Assembly (NCBI RefSeq): GCF_017876435.1 | Contig: NZ_JAGIOA010000001.1 | Coordinates: 2,480,001-2,544,000 of the forward strand | Source of the DNA: Microbacterium phyllosphaerae | GTDB lineage: Bacteria > Actinomycetota > Actinomycetes > Actinomycetales > Microbacteriaceae | Length of the DNA: 64,000 nt | Direction: 5' to 3' | Shown: positions 1 to 9,886 of the stretch, piece after piece | Layout of the letters: each line of letters opens with the position of its first letter | How positions within the stretch are numbered: the stretch's first letter is position 1 | Notes under the pieces: model-generated | The model's input: the letters and a program-made list of their open reading frames with translations, nothing else | Database searches by the model: none | What the model was told of the DNA's origin: nothing | Position numbers and translations under genes: made by a program

Positions 1-214
1 TGTGCGGCATCATCAGCGCGATGTAACCGTCCATCAGCGTCGATTTCCCCGAACCGGATCCCCCGCACAGCAGAGTCGCGTCCGGTGAGAACCGCACACG
101 GTGCGGCCCGCCGTCGTAGCCGCCCCAGTTGATGAGCTGCAGTTCCTCGGCGACCCACTGCTGGCCGCGGGAGCTCGCGGGGATCATCCCGAAGAGCGTG
201 TCCATCATCGTCAT
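1..214 (-). CDS. jetC: Wadjet SMC-like ATPase JetC, N-terminal part only
   Basis: Only the first 71 codons are inside the window; the gene continues past the left edge. The start ATG at 214 overlaps the jetB stop as ATGA, so the two are translationally coupled. Residues 51-59 read GGSGSGKST, a Walker A motif of the SMC/SbcC type, preceded by the [11 protein letters not shown] segment that JetC/MukB-like ATPases carry near their N-terminus. In the Wadjet family JetC is the SMC motor that extrudes plasmid DNA loops and works with the kleisin JetA, the KITE protein JetB and the nuclease JetD. The identity rests mainly on the motif plus the two preceding genes. JetD would be expected further left and cannot be seen. 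Confidence 0.85.
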   Translation of the reverse strand, partial: MTMMDTLFGMIPASSRGQQWVAEELQLINWGGYDGGPHRVRFSPDATLLCGGSGSGKSTLMDGYIALMMPH

Positions 215-876
215 CGCGCCACCACCGCCTGGGCTCGCAGCCACTCCCGCAGCTCCTTGAGCGTCTCCGCACTCAGCACCACCTCGACGAGAGCGGTGAT
301 CCGATACCTTCCGCTCGTCTCCTCCTGCACGATGCCTTCTCGATCCAACCGGTCGAGCGCGCTGCGGATCGCCCGCTGCTGCTTCGCGGTGCCGCCGTCG
401 ACGTCCGCGAAGTAGCTGAGCACCGTCTGCTCGATGTCCTCGATGTCGATGCGCACCGATGCCTCCCCGGCGGCGGACTCCCGCTGATACACGGTTCGCA
501 GATGCACGAGTACGAGGGTCTCCGCCCGGGAGTACGGGGCATCCTTCAGCAGCACGGGCATGTCGATCTCGTCGGAGCGGAGCTGCTGCTTGTAGGCGAA
601 TCCACGGGCGTGATCGATGACCAGTCGCAGATAGATGTCGTTGAGACGGGATTCGACCACATGCTGGTGGTCGAGCAGCAGCGCCCACTCACGGCGATTG
701 CGCTCAGCCGAGATGAACCGACGCTGCAGCAGGTGCACTAGCACGCGTCGGATCTCGGGATCGAGAGTGCCGCGATCTCCCGGGAAGTGCTCCTCGAGAT
801 CCTGCTCCATCGCCGTCGGGGCGATGAACGGGTCGCTCACGCCGACCGCGGCGAGGTCTTCGTCAGTCATCTGCAT
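211..876 (-). CDS. jetB: Wadjet KITE subunit JetB (DUF4194)
   Basis: 221-residue protein of the DUF4194 family. It has the usual winged-helix, MukE-like content: charged helices in the N-terminal half ([34 protein letters not shown]) and a C-terminal winged helix with the segment [19 protein letters not shown]. Family knowledge: JetB dimers bind the JetA kleisin and load the JetC SMC ATPase to form a MukBEF-like condensin that recognises small circular DNA. It overlaps jetA by 14 nt and jetC by 4 nt, so the three genes form one operon. The start at 876 or at the third codon (870) would both work. The function is assigned from family and gene order, and no residue looks damaged. Confidence 0.88.
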   Translation of the reverse strand: MQMTDEDLAAVGVSDPFIAPTAMEQDLEEHFPGDRGTLDPEIRRVLVHLLQRRFISAERNRREWALLLDHQHVVESRLNDIYLRLVIDHARGFAYKQQLRSDEIDMPVLLKDAPYSRAETLVLVHLRTVYQRESAAGEASVRIDIEDIEQTVLSYFADVDGGTAKQQRAIRSALDRLDREGIVQEETSGRYRITALVEVVLSAETLKELREWLRAQAVVAR

Positions 877-2323
877 CCTCTTTCGTGCTGCGGGCGATCA
901 CGGAACCGAAGGCGAAGCGGCGAGTCGTCCCGTCAGGGCGCAGCGCCTCGACGGTGGAGATCCCGTCGCCCTCTGTGAGGCCATTGCGGTGAGCGAGCTC
1001 GAGAAGCCCCAGCAGGTCGACGGGGCGCCGCGTGGCGTCGGGAATGTGTCGGAACGCCTCCGCGAGGTCGAACTCCTCATCGAGCCCTGCCACGTACTCC
1101 TCGAGTTCGGCGTAGCGCGGCCCGCCCCACGCGCGGGTGTCGTGATCGACGAAGTCGACGTCGTCGGCATCCGTGAGCGGCGCGGGCGCGCGCGGAGGAC
1201 GGATGTCGCTCGTGGTCTGGCGCAGGTGCCCCAGATCGATCAGCGGCATGCTGCGCACAGGATCCACGTGTGCGGCAGTGCCCGACCAGCCGTGCAGTCC
1301 GGCGATCACGTCGCGCAGAAGGTCATCGATCTGGCGGTCGCGCAGCGGATCATGGGTCTTCACCTGCCCCGTGATCACGTGCGAGGCGCGCCGCTGCGCG
1401 GCCAGCACCTCTTCGACTCCGAGTTCGACGCGTCGGCCGACGGCGTCGAGCTCGGCGCGCTGAGAGCTGTCGAGGAGACGCGCGAACGGCTGGCTGAGGA
1501 GTCCGCTGAGCTGCTCGGTGAGGGCGTCGATGCGGTCAGGGTCTCCGATCAGGCGCAGAGCACCCGCGAACGCCCGCCCCTCCGCAGTCGACTGCATGAC
1601 GTCCTGCGCGCGCTGCAGGTACTCGCGGAGCACCTCGCCGGTCGGCCGTTCGTCCCGGCGGAGGTGGGCGACGACATCCCGCTGCATGGCCTTGAGCGAT
1701 TCGGCGACACGGGTGAAATCCGCGGGCAGCTCGCGTGCGAGGTGCAGGACGTTCTCCGCCTCCTCGAGGAGCTCGTCGTCGTCGAGCGGGTCTGCGCGCC
1801 CTGATTCCTCGACGCGCGAGATCTCGGCGTCGAGGAGGTCGCGCTCCGCATGGAGCCGAGCGAGACGGCGCACGGGGTCGGCCTCGGCGCTGTCCGAGAG
1901 GTGTTCGACGGCATCGAGCAGTGTGCGGACGCGGGAGTTCGACACTCGGGTGCGCCCTCCGCCGGTGCGACCGGAGATCTCCAGCGCCTCGACCGCGTGG
2001 GCCGAGAGACGGTAGACCTCGACCTCGTCGTCGATCTGCTGCACGAGCCAGCCGAGCCGAACCCAGTTGCGGCAGACGTCCCTGCCACTCCCCGACGGGA
2101 TCCTGCGGTCGTCCTCGTCACCGGCGGCGCGGAGCTCGTCCATGACCTCGGCGAGCTCCGCATGCGCGTCGGCGATGGGCACGGACGCACGGTCGGCGGT
2201 GAACAGGATCGTGAGCGCTGCCACGACGAAAGGTGCGAACCGTCCGTGCAGGAGATCCAGGGTGGGTGTGCTGAAGGCGGCGACGGCGCGCGAGTACGCG
2301 GCTTCTGCTCGGGATCCAGTCAC
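863..2323 (-). CDS. jetA: Wadjet kleisin subunit JetA (DUF3375)
   Basis: 486-residue DUF3375 protein starting at a GTG (2323). The N-terminus ([21 protein letters not shown]) is typical of this family, followed by a winged-helix region and long charged helices (about residues 150-300) that fit a MukF-like kleisin. In known Wadjet systems JetA bridges the JetC heads and binds JetB. The order jetA-jetB-jetC with overlapping ends is the canonical type I arrangement. The operon probably starts just upstream of 2323, in a 75-nt gap shared with the end of pdxT; I see no clear promoter there. The gene is intact, so the defence system may be functional if jetD follows off the left edge. Confidence 0.88.
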   Translation of the reverse strand: MTGSRAEAAYSRAVAAFSTPTLDLLHGRFAPFVVAALTILFTADRASVPIADAHAELAEVMDELRAAGDEDDRRIPSGSGRDVCRNWVRLGWLVQQIDDEVEVYRLSAHAVEALEISGRTGGGRTRVSNSRVRTLLDAVEHLSDSAEADPVRRLARLHAERDLLDAEISRVEESGRADPLDDDELLEEAENVLHLARELPADFTRVAESLKAMQRDVVAHLRRDERPTGEVLREYLQRAQDVMQSTAEGRAFAGALRLIGDPDRIDALTEQLSGLLSQPFARLLDSSQRAELDAVGRRVELGVEEVLAAQRRASHVITGQVKTHDPLRDRQIDDLLRDVIAGLHGWSGTAAHVDPVRSMPLIDLGHLRQTTSDIRPPRAPAPLTDADDVDFVDHDTRAWGGPRYAELEEYVAGLDEEFDLAEAFRHIPDATRRPVDLLGLLELAHRNGLTEGDGISTVEALRPDGTTRRFAFGSVIARSTKEDADD

Positions 2324-2398
2324 CCGATCGAGAGTAGTCGCGACGCCGTGCTCGTGCCGCCATGCCGTGGCCCCCGGGCGGGTCGGACGCGATGACCG

Positions 2399-3004
2399 TC
2401 ACGCCGAGCGGACGTGGTCACTCACGTGCGCGAGGAACCGCGCGTGGAACCGAGTCTCACCGTCGACCTCCGGATGGAAGCTCGTTCCGAGCAGCCGCCC
2501 CTGCTCGACGGCGACGATTCCGCCATCGGGCAGCGTGGCGAGCACCTCGACGGGAGCTCCCGTGCGTTCGACGATCGGTGCGCGGATGAAGGTCGCGCGC
2601 ACCGGCTGCTGCCCGAGCACCGGAACATCGAGTTCGGTCTCGAAGGACTCGGTCTGCCGGCCGAACGCGTTGCGCCGCACCGCGATGTCCATGCCGCCGA
2701 AGGACTGCTGCCCCTCGATGCCGTCCAGCACCTCGTCGGCCAGAAGGATCAGACCCGCGCAGGTGCCGTAGACCGGAAGCCCCGCAGCGATCGCAGCCCG
2801 GATCGGCTGCTGCATGCCGAAGGCGCGGGACAGCTTGTCGATCACGCTGGACTCCCCACCGGGGATCACGAGACCGTCGACGGCCGCGAGTTCTTCCGGC
2901 CGGCGCACCAGCGCCACCTCAGCGCCGAGCCCGCGGAGCAGGGCGGCGTGCTCGCGCACGTCGCCCTGCAGCGCCAGGACTCCGACCCGTGGGTTACCAG
3001 CCAC
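2399..3004 (-). CDS. pdxT: Pyridoxal 5'-phosphate synthase glutaminase subunit PdxT
   Basis: 201 residues from a GTG at 3004, chosen because [16 protein letters not shown] is the conserved family N-terminus; the upstream in-frame extension is unlike PdxT. It is a class I glutamine amidotransferase: PGGES at residues 48-52, nucleophile Cys82 in YGTCAG, and the catalytic His/Glu in SFHPE near residue 175. It hydrolyses glutamine and channels ammonia to PdxS for PLP synthesis in the DXP-independent route. The start lies 11 nt inside pdxS, so translation is coupled and stoichiometric production is likely. No strong Shine-Dalgarno is visible, consistent with coupling. Confidence 0.95.
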   Translation of the reverse strand: MAGNPRVGVLALQGDVREHAALLRGLGAEVALVRRPEELAAVDGLVIPGGESSVIDKLSRAFGMQQPIRAAIAAGLPVYGTCAGLILLADEVLDGIEGQQSFGGMDIAVRRNAFGRQTESFETELDVPVLGQQPVRATFIRAPIVERTGAPVEVLATLPDGGIVAVEQGRLLGTSFHPEVDGETRFHARFLAHVSDHVRSA

Positions 3005-3887
3005 GCTCGGCCAGGCGGTGCGGTGCGGGAAGATCCGAGACGTTGATGCCGACCATCGCCTCACCGAGTCCGCGCGAGACCTCGGCGATCACCTTCGCGT
3101 CGTCGAAGAACGTCGTCGCCTTGACGATCGCCTTCGCGCGTTCCGCAGGGTTGCCCGACTTGAAGATTCCGGAGCCGACGAAGACGCCGTCGGCGCCGAG
3201 CTGCATCATCATCGCGGCGTCGGCCGGAGTGGCGACGCCACCCGCGACGAACAGCACGACCGGGAGCGTGCCGGTCTCGGCGATCTCGGCGACCAGCTCA
3301 TACGGGGCCTGCAGCTCCTTCGCGGCGACGAACAGCTCGTCCTTCGGAAGGGCGGTGAGCGCCGCGATCTCACCGCGGATCTTGCGGATGTGCTTCATCG
3401 CCTCTGAGACGTCGCCTGTTCCGGCCTCGCCCTTCGAGCGGATCATCGCCGCCCCCTCGTTGATGCGGCGGAGCGCCTCACCGAGGTTGGTGGCGCCGCA
3501 GACGAACGGCACGGTGAAGCCGAACTTGTCGATGTGGTTCACGTAGTCGGCGGGCGAGAGGACCTCGGACTCGTCGATGTAGTCGACGCCGAGCTCCTGC
3601 AGCACCTGCGCCTCGACGAAGTGGCCGATGCGAGCCTTGGCCATCACGGGGATGGACACCGCGTCGATGATGCTGTCGATCATGTCGGGGTCGCTCATGC
3701 GCGAGACACCGCCCTGGGCCCGGATGTCCGCGGGAACCCGCTCGAGTGCCATGACTGCGACCGCGCCGGCATCCTCGGCGATCTTCGCCTGGTCGGCCGT
3801 GACCACGTCCATGATCACACCGCCCTTGAGCATCTCGGCGAGACCGCGCTTGACGCGGGAGGATCCGGTGGTGGGCTGTTCGGTCAT
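2994..3887 (-). CDS. pdxS: Pyridoxal 5'-phosphate synthase subunit PdxS
   Basis: 297 residues, full length for the PdxS/SNZ family. It is a TIM barrel with the conserved early segment [18 protein letters not shown], Asp27, the catalytic lysine Lys84 in [10 protein letters not shown], and the later phosphate loop GEAGTGDV with the second lysine region. It condenses ribose 5-phosphate, glyceraldehyde 3-phosphate and ammonia into PLP, forming a dodecamer decorated with PdxT. It is the first gene of a pdxST operon and is transcribed away from the MocR regulator gene at 4002, the usual arrangement for PdxR control in actinobacteria. The ATG at 3887 is preceded by a gacaggagc ribosome site. Confidence 0.97.
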   Translation of the reverse strand: MTEQPTTGSSRVKRGLAEMLKGGVIMDVVTADQAKIAEDAGAVAVMALERVPADIRAQGGVSRMSDPDMIDSIIDAVSIPVMAKARIGHFVEAQVLQELGVDYIDESEVLSPADYVNHIDKFGFTVPFVCGATNLGEALRRINEGAAMIRSKGEAGTGDVSEAMKHIRKIRGEIAALTALPKDELFVAAKELQAPYELVAEIAETGTLPVVLFVAGGVATPADAAMMMQLGADGVFVGSGIFKSGNPAERAKAIVKATTFFDDAKVIAEVSRGLGEAMVGINVSDLPAPHRLAERGW

Positions 3888-3940
3888 GAGAGCTCCTGTC
3901 GGGGAAGCACGATGTGCATGAGTGTGTCGAACGATGTCTC

Positions 3941-3958
3941 GTTTGATCTAGGCCAAAC
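3941..3958. promoter_or_regulatory. Candidate PdxR operator between pdxS and pdxR
   Basis: The 114-nt divergent intergenic region contains the inverted repeat GTTTG-N8-CAAAC at 3941-3958. A TAGAAT hexamer at 3981-3986, about 16 nt before the pdxR ATG, could be the regulator's -10 box. MocR-type PdxR proteins bind such divergent promoters and respond to PLP. Position and symmetry support this; binding itself is inferred. Confidence 0.35.
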
Positions 3959-4001
3959 AGTATCACTGTCCACGACGACCTAGAATCGGTGAAGAGGACA
4001 C

Positions 4002-5309
4002 ATGAGCGACCAGATCACCGGAACGACCGCAGCCGACATCTCGGACAGCGTGCGCGACCTGCGCGACCGCGGAGTCCTGCGACCGGGCAGCGCGCTTCCC
4101 CCCGTGCGCGAACTCGCCACGACTCTCGGCGTGAACCGCAACACAGCTGTCGCCGCGTACCGTCAGCTCGCGCAGGCCGGAATCGTCATCTCGCGAGGGC
4201 GGGCAGGCACCGTCATCACGGGTCACGAGTCCGTCGCGCAGGAGGGCTACGCCTCAGACACCGTGCTGCGGGATGTCGGCACGGGCAACCCTGACCCTCG
4301 CCTGATTCCCGATCCGTCCGCGGCTCTCGCGACGGTCGCCGGTCGTCCCGTGCTGTACGGCGAGCCCGTCATCGACCGCGGCCTCGACGAGTGGGCGCGC
4401 GAGTGGATCTCGCAGGACCTCGATCACGTCGACTTCGGCATCACCGTCACCAGCGGCGCGGTCGATGCGGTCGAGCGTCTGCTCGCGCAGGCGCTCATGC
4501 GCGACGACGCCGTCGCGCTGGAGGACCCCTGCTTCCTGGCCAGCATCCACACGGTCCGCCTGGGCGGCTATCGTGCCGTTCCCGTGCCCGTCGACGATCA
4601 GGGGATGACGGTCGACGGTCTTCGCGCCGCACTGGACGCCGGCGTCCGGGCCGTGATCTGCACCCCCCGCGCGCAGAACCCGACCGGGGCGAGCCTCACC
4701 GCCACCCGGGCCGCGGAGCTCCGCGCCGTGCTCGTCGACCACCCGTACGTCCTGATCATCGAAGACGATCACTTCTCGATGCTGTCGCAGCGCCCGTACG
4801 AGTCGCTGATCGGCCCCGAGCATCGCCGCTACGCGCTCGTGCGCTCCGTGTCGAAATTCCTCGGACCCGACATGTGCCTCGCCATCGCGGCCACGGATGC
4901 CGCCACGGCCGAGCGGCTCGCGATGAGGTTGAGCCCGGGCACCACCTGGGTCAGCCATCTGCTGCAGCGTCTCACGCTCACGCAGCTCACCGACGATTCG
5001 GTGCTCTCACGGATCGCCGACGCTCGCGAGCACTACGCCGCGCGGAACGCGGCCTTCGCATCGCGTCTGCGCGAACAGGGCCTCGACTCCCCCGTCACCG
5101 ACGGGCTGAGCCTGTGGATCGAGTTGCCGAAGCCCGCGCGCCTCGTCGCCGAGAGGCTCATGCGCCGTGGGTGGCTGGCACGCACCGGCGACGACTTCGC
5201 CCTCGATGAGCGCGCCGATCCCTCGCGCCACCTGCGTCTCACGGTGCACGACCTGTCCGAAGAGGATGCGGAGACGCTCGTCGCCGACCTCGTCTCGGCC
5301 GCACGATGA
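4002..5309 (+). CDS. pdxR: MocR/GntR-family PLP-dependent transcriptional regulator (PdxR-like)
   Basis: 435 residues. An N-terminal GntR winged helix (about residues 8-75; VRELATTLGVNRNTAVAAYR) is fused to a type I aminotransferase-like domain (about 90-430). The predicted PLP-binding lysine is Lys285 in SVSKFLGPD. MocR proteins of this type sense PLP and activate pdxST while repressing themselves; its position divergent from pdxST and directly before pdxY supports that job. A good ribosome site (gaagaggac) precedes the ATG. A 15-bp tandem duplication overlaps the stop codon. The alternative of a real aminotransferase is unlikely given the DNA-binding domain. Confidence 0.9.
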   Translation: MSDQITGTTAADISDSVRDLRDRGVLRPGSALPPVRELATTLGVNRNTAVAAYRQLAQAGIVISRGRAGTVITGHESVAQEGYASDTVLRDVGTGNPDPRLIPDPSAALATVAGRPVLYGEPVIDRGLDEWAREWISQDLDHVDFGITVTSGAVDAVERLLAQALMRDDAVALEDPCFLASIHTVRLGGYRAVPVPVDDQGMTVDGLRAALDAGVRAVICTPRAQNPTGASLTATRAAELRAVLVDHPYVLIIEDDHFSMLSQRPYESLIGPEHRRYALVRSVSKFLGPDMCLAIAATDAATAERLAMRLSPGTTWVSHLLQRLTLTQLTDDSVLSRIADAREHYAARNAAFASRLREQGLDSPVTDGLSLWIELPKPARLVAERLMRRGWLARTGDDFALDERADPSRHLRLTVHDLSEEDAETLVADLVSAAR

Positions 5310-5328
5310 CCCACCGCACGATGACCCA
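5299..5328. repeat. 15-bp tandem duplication across the pdxR stop codon
   Basis: CCGCACGATGACCCA occurs twice in direct succession, at 5299-5313 and 5314-5328. The first copy contains the pdxR stop TGA (5307-5309). It looks like a recent slippage duplication and leaves the reading frame untouched. Confidence 0.8.
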
Positions 5329-5370
5329 CCGCCGCGGGAGCACTCCCGCCCTGAATGAAAGGATCGGGGA

Positions 5371-6222
5371 ATGAAGGTCCTCTCCATCCAGTCCGCCGTC
5401 GCGTACGGACATGTCGGAAACTCCGCCGCGGTCTTCCCGTTGCAGCGCATCGGTGTCGAGGTTCTTCCGGTCTACACCGTGAACTTCTCGAACCACACCG
5501 GGTACGGCGCCTGGCGCGGCCCGATGATCGATCCGAACGACGTGCGCGAGGTCCTCACGGGCATCGAGGAGCGCGGCGTGTTCGGTGAGATCGACGCCGT
5601 GCTCAGCGGCTACCAGGGCGGCGAGGGCATCGGAGACGTGATCATCGACGCCGTCGTCCGCGTCAAGGCCGCGAACCCTGACGCGGTCTACGCGTGCGAC
5701 CCGGTGATGGGCAACGCCAAGTCGGGATGCTTCGTCGCACCGGCGATCCCGATCCTGCTGCGTGAGAAGGTCGTGCCCGCAGCCGACATCATCACCCCGA
5801 ACCAGTTCGAACTCGGCTTCCTCACCGGGACCGAGCCTGACACGCTGGAGTCCACGCTGGCCTCGGTCGACCTGGCGATGGCCATGGGACCCCGCACCGT
5901 GCTCGTCACGAGCGTCGAGCGCCCGGACCGCGAAGAGGGCACGATCGAGATGCTCGTCGCCGACTCGGCGGGTGCCTGGATCGTGCAGACGCCTCGCCTC
6001 CCGATGAAGGCCAACGGCTCGGGCGACGTCACGGCAGCGCTCTTCACCGCGCACTACGTCGAGACGGGCGACGCCAATACGGCGCTCGAACGCACCGCAT
6101 CCAGCGTGTTCGACCTGCTCGCCGCGACTCTCGAGTCCGGTGCGCGCGAACTGCAGCTCGTGGAGGCGCAGGAGTTCTACGCGAACCCGCGGATGCAGTT
6201 CACCGCACGCCAGGTGCGCTGA
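5371..6222 (+). CDS. pdxY: Pyridoxal kinase PdxY
   Basis: 283 residues of the PfkB/ribokinase fold, matching PdxY length. The N-terminus MKVLSIQSAVAYGHVGNSAA and NFSNHTGYGAW are family signatures; YACDPVMG and TPNQFELGFLTG line the active site, and NGSGDVTAALF near residue 215 is the anion-hole motif with the catalytic aspartate. It phosphorylates pyridoxal to PLP in the salvage route, complementing de novo synthesis by PdxST. It lies 61 nt after pdxR on the same strand with an aaagga ribosome site, so the two are probably co-transcribed. It is followed by a convergent HIT gene. Confidence 0.93.
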   Translation: MKVLSIQSAVAYGHVGNSAAVFPLQRIGVEVLPVYTVNFSNHTGYGAWRGPMIDPNDVREVLTGIEERGVFGEIDAVLSGYQGGEGIGDVIIDAVVRVKAANPDAVYACDPVMGNAKSGCFVAPAIPILLREKVVPAADIITPNQFELGFLTGTEPDTLESTLASVDLAMAMGPRTVLVTSVERPDREEGTIEMLVADSAGAWIVQTPRLPMKANGSGDVTAALFTAHYVETGDANTALERTASSVFDLLAATLESGARELQLVEAQEFYANPRMQFTARQVR

Positions 6223-6231
6223 ACCGCCGCT

Positions 6232-6777
6232 CTACGGCGTCGGCCAGGCGTTCGCCACAGCTTCTCGCACTTCGCCGAGCAGCTGAGGCAGCGCCTTGGT
6301 CTTCGCGATGATCGGGAAGAAATTGGCGTCCGACGTCCACCGCGGCACGATGTGCTGGTGCAGGTGGCCGTCGACGCCGGCACCGGCGACGGCACCCTGA
6401 TTCATCCCGAGGTTGAAGCCGTCGCACCGCGAGACCTCGCGGAGGACCCTCATGCCGATCTGGGTCAGCGCCCCGATCTCGGCGACCTCCTCGGGCGTGG
6501 CCTGGTCGTACGTGCCGATGTGGCGGTACGGGCAGACCAGAAGGTGTCCGGAGTTGTACGGGAACAGGTTGAGCAGTACGTAGGCCGTCTCACCCCGCGC
6601 GACGATCAGCCGTTCGGCATCCGGGAACTTCGGAGCCTCGCAGAACGGGCACTCCTCGCGCAACGGCTCGGGGCCCGCCTGGATGTACGCCATCCGGTGC
6701 GGGGTCCACAGCCGCTGGAACTCGTCGGGGACGCCGGCGAACTCACCGGCGTCCTCCCACGGCTCCGAGGGCGTCAC
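6232..6777 (-). CDS. HIT-family nucleotide hydrolase/phosphorylase
   Basis: 181 residues. The histidine-triad signature is [10 protein letters not shown], with histidines at 138, 140 and 142. CPFCEAP near residues 43-49 is the zinc-type cysteine pair typical of the Ap4A-phosphorylase-like HIT branch of actinobacteria. Such enzymes cleave dinucleoside polyphosphates or nucleotide conjugates in the cytoplasm. The start codon overlaps the thrS stop by 4 nt, so it is the second gene of a thrS-HIT operon, a common actinobacterial pairing that fits clearing of adenylated by-products of aminoacyl-tRNA synthetases. The exact substrate cannot be told from sequence. Confidence 0.88.
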   Translation of the reverse strand: MTPSEPWEDAGEFAGVPDEFQRLWTPHRMAYIQAGPEPLREECPFCEAPKFPDAERLIVARGETAYVLLNLFPYNSGHLLVCPYRHIGTYDQATPEEVAEIGALTQIGMRVLREVSRCDGFNLGMNQGAVAGAGVDGHLHQHIVPRWTSDANFFPIIAKTKALPQLLGEVREAVANAWPTP

Positions 6778-8774
6778 GCCAGATCCCCTGCTGTCTGCAC
6801 GAGCGTGTGCGCATCGATCGCGGCACGGATGCGCGACACGGCATCGGCGATCGGCACGCCGTTCTCCTGCGTTCCGTCGCGGTAGCGGAACGAGACGGTG
6901 CCCGCATCGCGGTCCTTCTCGCCCGCGATCAGCAGCAGCGGGACCTTGCCTGTCGTGTGCGTGCGGATCTTCTTCTGCATCCGGTCGTCGGACGTGTCGA
7001 GCTCGGCGCGCACACCCTGCGTGCGCAGCGTGTCGACGACCTCTCCGAGGTAGTCGGCGAAGTCGTCGGCGACGGGGATGCCCACGACCTGAACCGGAGA
7101 CAGCCAGACCGGGAAGTCGCCGGCGTAGTGCTCGAGGAGGATCGCGAAGAAGCGCTCGATCGAGCCGAACAGCGCCCGGTGGATCATGATCGGACGCTTC
7201 TTCTGTCCGTCCTTGTCCATGAACTCGAGCTCGAATCGCTCAGGCAGGTTGGGGTCGACCTGCACGGTCGAGAGCTGCCAGGTGCGGCCGATCGCGTCGC
7301 GTGTCTTCAGGTCGATCTTCGGGCCGTAGAAGGCCGCCTCGCCGGGGACCTCGGTCAGCTTCAGACCGGATGCCAGGGCGACACGACGCAGAGCATCCGT
7401 CGACGACTCCCAGAACTCCTCTGAGCCGATCCACTTGGACTTCTCGTCATCCTTCATCGACAGCTCGAGCTCGAAGTCGGTGAGACCGAAGTCGCGGAGC
7501 ATCGAGAGGATGAACTCCAGGACCTTCGCGACCTCGCCCTCGAGCTGGTCGGGCGTGACGAACAGGTGCGAGTCGTCCTGGGTGAAGCCGCGCACACGGG
7601 TGAGGCCGTGCAACGCACCGGAGAGCTCGTTGCGGTACACGGTGCCGTTCTCGGCGAACCGCAGCGGCAGGTCGCGGTAGCTGCGCGCACGCTCCTTGTA
7701 GATCAGGATGTGCATCGGGCAGTTCATGGGCTTCAGGTAGTAGTCCTGGCCCTGCTTGGTGATGTTGCCCTCGTCGTCGCGCTCCTCGTCCATGACGATC
7801 GGCGGGTACATGCCCTCCTTGTACGTGACGAGGTGGTTCGAGGTGAGGAAGAGGTCTTCCTTCGAGATGTGCGGCGTGTACACATAGGTGTAGCCGCCCT
7901 CGATGTGGCGTTTGCGCGCGTGCTGCTCCATCTCGCCGCGCACGACTCCGCCGCGAGGGTGCCAGACCGAGAGCCCCGAGCCGATCTCCTCGGGGAACGA
8001 GAACAGGTCGAGTTCCTTGCCCAGGCGCCGGTGGTCGCGCTTGGCGGCCTCCTCGAGACGGTGCTGGTACTCGCGCAGCTCGTCCTTCGACGGCCACGCC
8101 GTGCCGTAGATGCGCTGCAGCTGCGGGTTCTTCTCGCTGCCGCGCCAGTAGGCGGCGGCGATGCGGGTGAGATCCCAGCCGTTGCCGATCATCCGCGTGT
8201 TGGGCAGGTGCGGGCCTCGGCAGAGATCCTTCCAGACGACCTCGCCGTCACGGGTCGTGTTGTCGTAGATCGTCAGCTCGCCCTCGCCGACCTCGACCGA
8301 TGCGCCCTCGGCTGCTTCCTTGCCACCCTTGAGTCCGATGAGCTCGAGCTTGAACGGCTCGTCGGCGAGCTCTGCCCGCGCTTCGTCATCGGTGACGACG
8401 CGACGCACGAAGCGCTGTCCCTCACGGACGATGCGCTGCATCTCCTTCGTGATGGCCTTGATGTCTTCCGGCGTGAACGGGGTCTCGACACCGAAGTCGT
8501 AGTAGAAGCCGTCGGTGATGGGCGGGCCGATGCCGAGGTTGGCCTGGGGGTTGATCCGCTGCACCGCCTGCGCGAGCACATGCGCCGCCGAGTGACGGAG
8601 GATGTTGAGTCCGTCGGGGCTGTCGATCGTGACTGGCTCGACCTCGTCGGCATCCGTCACTGTCGCGGCGAGGTCCTTGAGGGTTCCGTTGACGCGCATC
8701 GCGACGACTGAACGGTCAGAGAACAGGGCGAAGCCGTCTTTCGGCTGAGCATTTTCAGGCACTGCACACTCCAT
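6774..8774 (-). CDS. thrS: Threonyl-tRNA synthetase
   Basis: 666 residues. Order: TGS-like domain (about 20-80), editing/SAD domain (about 85-260, with [11 protein letters not shown]), class II catalytic core (about 270-550, with [11 protein letters not shown] binding the zinc and ATP region), and a C-terminal anticodon-binding domain ending in [10 protein letters not shown]. It charges tRNA-Thr and edits Ser-tRNA-Thr. No strong ribosome site precedes the ATG at 8774 and a TAGCCTAGAT sequence sits about 20 nt upstream, so leaderless or near-leaderless initiation is possible. It heads the operon with the HIT gene. Confidence 0.96.
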   Translation of the reverse strand: MECAVPENAQPKDGFALFSDRSVVAMRVNGTLKDLAATVTDADEVEPVTIDSPDGLNILRHSAAHVLAQAVQRINPQANLGIGPPITDGFYYDFGVETPFTPEDIKAITKEMQRIVREGQRFVRRVVTDDEARAELADEPFKLELIGLKGGKEAAEGASVEVGEGELTIYDNTTRDGEVVWKDLCRGPHLPNTRMIGNGWDLTRIAAAYWRGSEKNPQLQRIYGTAWPSKDELREYQHRLEEAAKRDHRRLGKELDLFSFPEEIGSGLSVWHPRGGVVRGEMEQHARKRHIEGGYTYVYTPHISKEDLFLTSNHLVTYKEGMYPPIVMDEERDDEGNITKQGQDYYLKPMNCPMHILIYKERARSYRDLPLRFAENGTVYRNELSGALHGLTRVRGFTQDDSHLFVTPDQLEGEVAKVLEFILSMLRDFGLTDFELELSMKDDEKSKWIGSEEFWESSTDALRRVALASGLKLTEVPGEAAFYGPKIDLKTRDAIGRTWQLSTVQVDPNLPERFELEFMDKDGQKKRPIMIHRALFGSIERFFAILLEHYAGDFPVWLSPVQVVGIPVADDFADYLGEVVDTLRTQGVRAELDTSDDRMQKKIRTHTTGKVPLLLIAGEKDRDAGTVSFRYRDGTQENGVPIADAVSRIRAAIDAHTLVQTAGDLA

Positions 8775-8820
8775 CTGGGTCTGGATCTAGGCTACTCGCA
8801 TGCCCGGCGGCTGCTGACCG

Positions 8821-9180
8821 CTACGACACGCTCTCCGTCGCGGTGTTCGCCGCCGTCGGCGCGAGGATGATGATCGCCGCGCCGACCAGCGCGATCGCGG
8901 ATCCGACCCAGTCCCAGAGCGTCGGCTTGAAGCCGTCGACGATGATCCCCCACGCCAGGGATCCGGCGATGAACACGCCACCGTATGACGCCAGCACACG
9001 CCCGAAGTTCGCGTCGGGCTGGAGCGCCGCGATGAACCCGTAGGCGCCGAGCGCCATGACACCGAGCACGGCGAAGACCCATCCCCTGTTCTCCTTGACC
9101 GCCTGCCAGATGAGCCAGGCTCCGCCGATCTCGGCGACGGCGGCGAGCACGAAGAGGATGCTGATGCGCAGGACGGTCAT
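8821..9180 (-). CDS. YnfA/UPF0060 family small membrane protein
   Basis: 119 residues with four predicted transmembrane helices (about 2-22, 30-50, 60-80, 88-107). Conserved family features are the [11 protein letters not shown] segment near the N-terminus and the YGFIAALQP and [15 protein letters not shown] stretches. YnfA proteins resemble small multidrug resistance transporters in topology; some are reported as drug efflux pumps, but the physiological role here is unknown. It stands alone between thrS and the response-regulator gene, all on the minus strand, with modest gaps. Confidence 0.88.
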   Translation of the reverse strand: MTVLRISILFVLAAVAEIGGAWLIWQAVKENRGWVFAVLGVMALGAYGFIAALQPDANFGRVLASYGGVFIAGSLAWGIIVDGFKPTLWDWVGSAIALVGAAIIILAPTAANTATESVS

Positions 9181-9214
9181 GCACCCAGTGTGGCAAAGAC
9201 CCGGAAGCCGGGGG

Positions 9215-9886
9215 TCAGCCGCCGGGTGTCACCAGCCCGGACTCGTAGGCGAGGATCACCAGCTGCGCCCGGTCGCGCGCCGCGACCTTCGCCATGATCC
9301 GGTTCACGTGGGTCTTCGCCGTGTGGGGCGAGATCGTGAGACGGTCGGCGATGTCGTGATTCGTCAGCCCTTCGGCGACGAGCTCGAGAACCTCGCGCTC
9401 GCGCGGTGTCAGCGGAGCGAGCACGGCGTCCCAGCGCTCCGAGGGCGGCACGGCTCCGGGGCGGAGCGAACGTTCGATCAGCGCCCGGGTCGCGGACGAC
9501 GAGAGCAGCGCGTCACCCCGGTGCACGGTGCGCACGGCCCGGACGATCTCCTCCGGCTCAGCACCCTTTCCGATGAAACCGCTCGCACCCGCTCGGAGCG
9601 CGGCGACGACGTTCTCGTCCTCCTCGAACGTCGTGAGGATCAGCACTCGGGTGCGGTCGTCTGCGCCGGCATCCGCGCAGATGAGCGCCGTCGCGGCGAT
9701 GCCGTCGAGCTCGGGCATCCTGATGTCCATGAGCACGACGTCCGGCGCCGTCTCGGCGGCCGCGCGCACCGCATCGCGTCCGTTCGACGCTTCACCGACG
9801 ACGACGAGACCGCCGTCGACGAGGATGTCCCGCACGGCATGCCGCACGAGAGGCTGGTCGTCGACCACGAGCACCGAGATCGTCAT
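9215..9886 (-). CDS. LuxR/NarL-type response regulator
   Basis: 223 residues from the ATG at 9886, which overlaps the kinase stop as ATGA; an in-frame extension to 9916 would lie inside the kinase gene and is less likely. Receiver domain at about 1-120 with acidic pocket Asp9/Asp10 and phosphoacceptor Asp54 (VLMDIRMPE). The C-terminal helix-turn-helix (about 155-215) contains [18 protein letters not shown]. It should be phosphorylated by the adjacent histidine kinase and act as a transcription factor. The targets are unknown; the neighbouring hydrolase and DoxX genes on the other strand are possible candidates only by proximity. Confidence 0.93.
   Translation of the reverse strand: MTISVLVVDDQPLVRHAVRDILVDGGLVVVGEASNGRDAVRAAAETAPDVVLMDIRMPELDGIAATALICADAGADDRTRVLILTTFEEDENVVAALRAGASGFIGKGAEPEEIVRAVRTVHRGDALLSSSATRALIERSLRPGAVPPSERWDAVLAPLTPREREVLELVAEGLTNHDIADRLTISPHTAKTHVNRIMAKVAARDRAQLVILAYESGLVTPGG

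Noticed and set aside
635..2145. Long plus-strand frames opposite jetA and jetB
   Set aside because: They are antisense shadows of the Wadjet genes with no ribosome sites and no recognisable protein features.
7566..8711. A 381-codon plus-strand frame opposite thrS
   Set aside because: Antisense to a perfectly conserved aminoacyl-tRNA synthetase; composition is typical of a codon-bias shadow.
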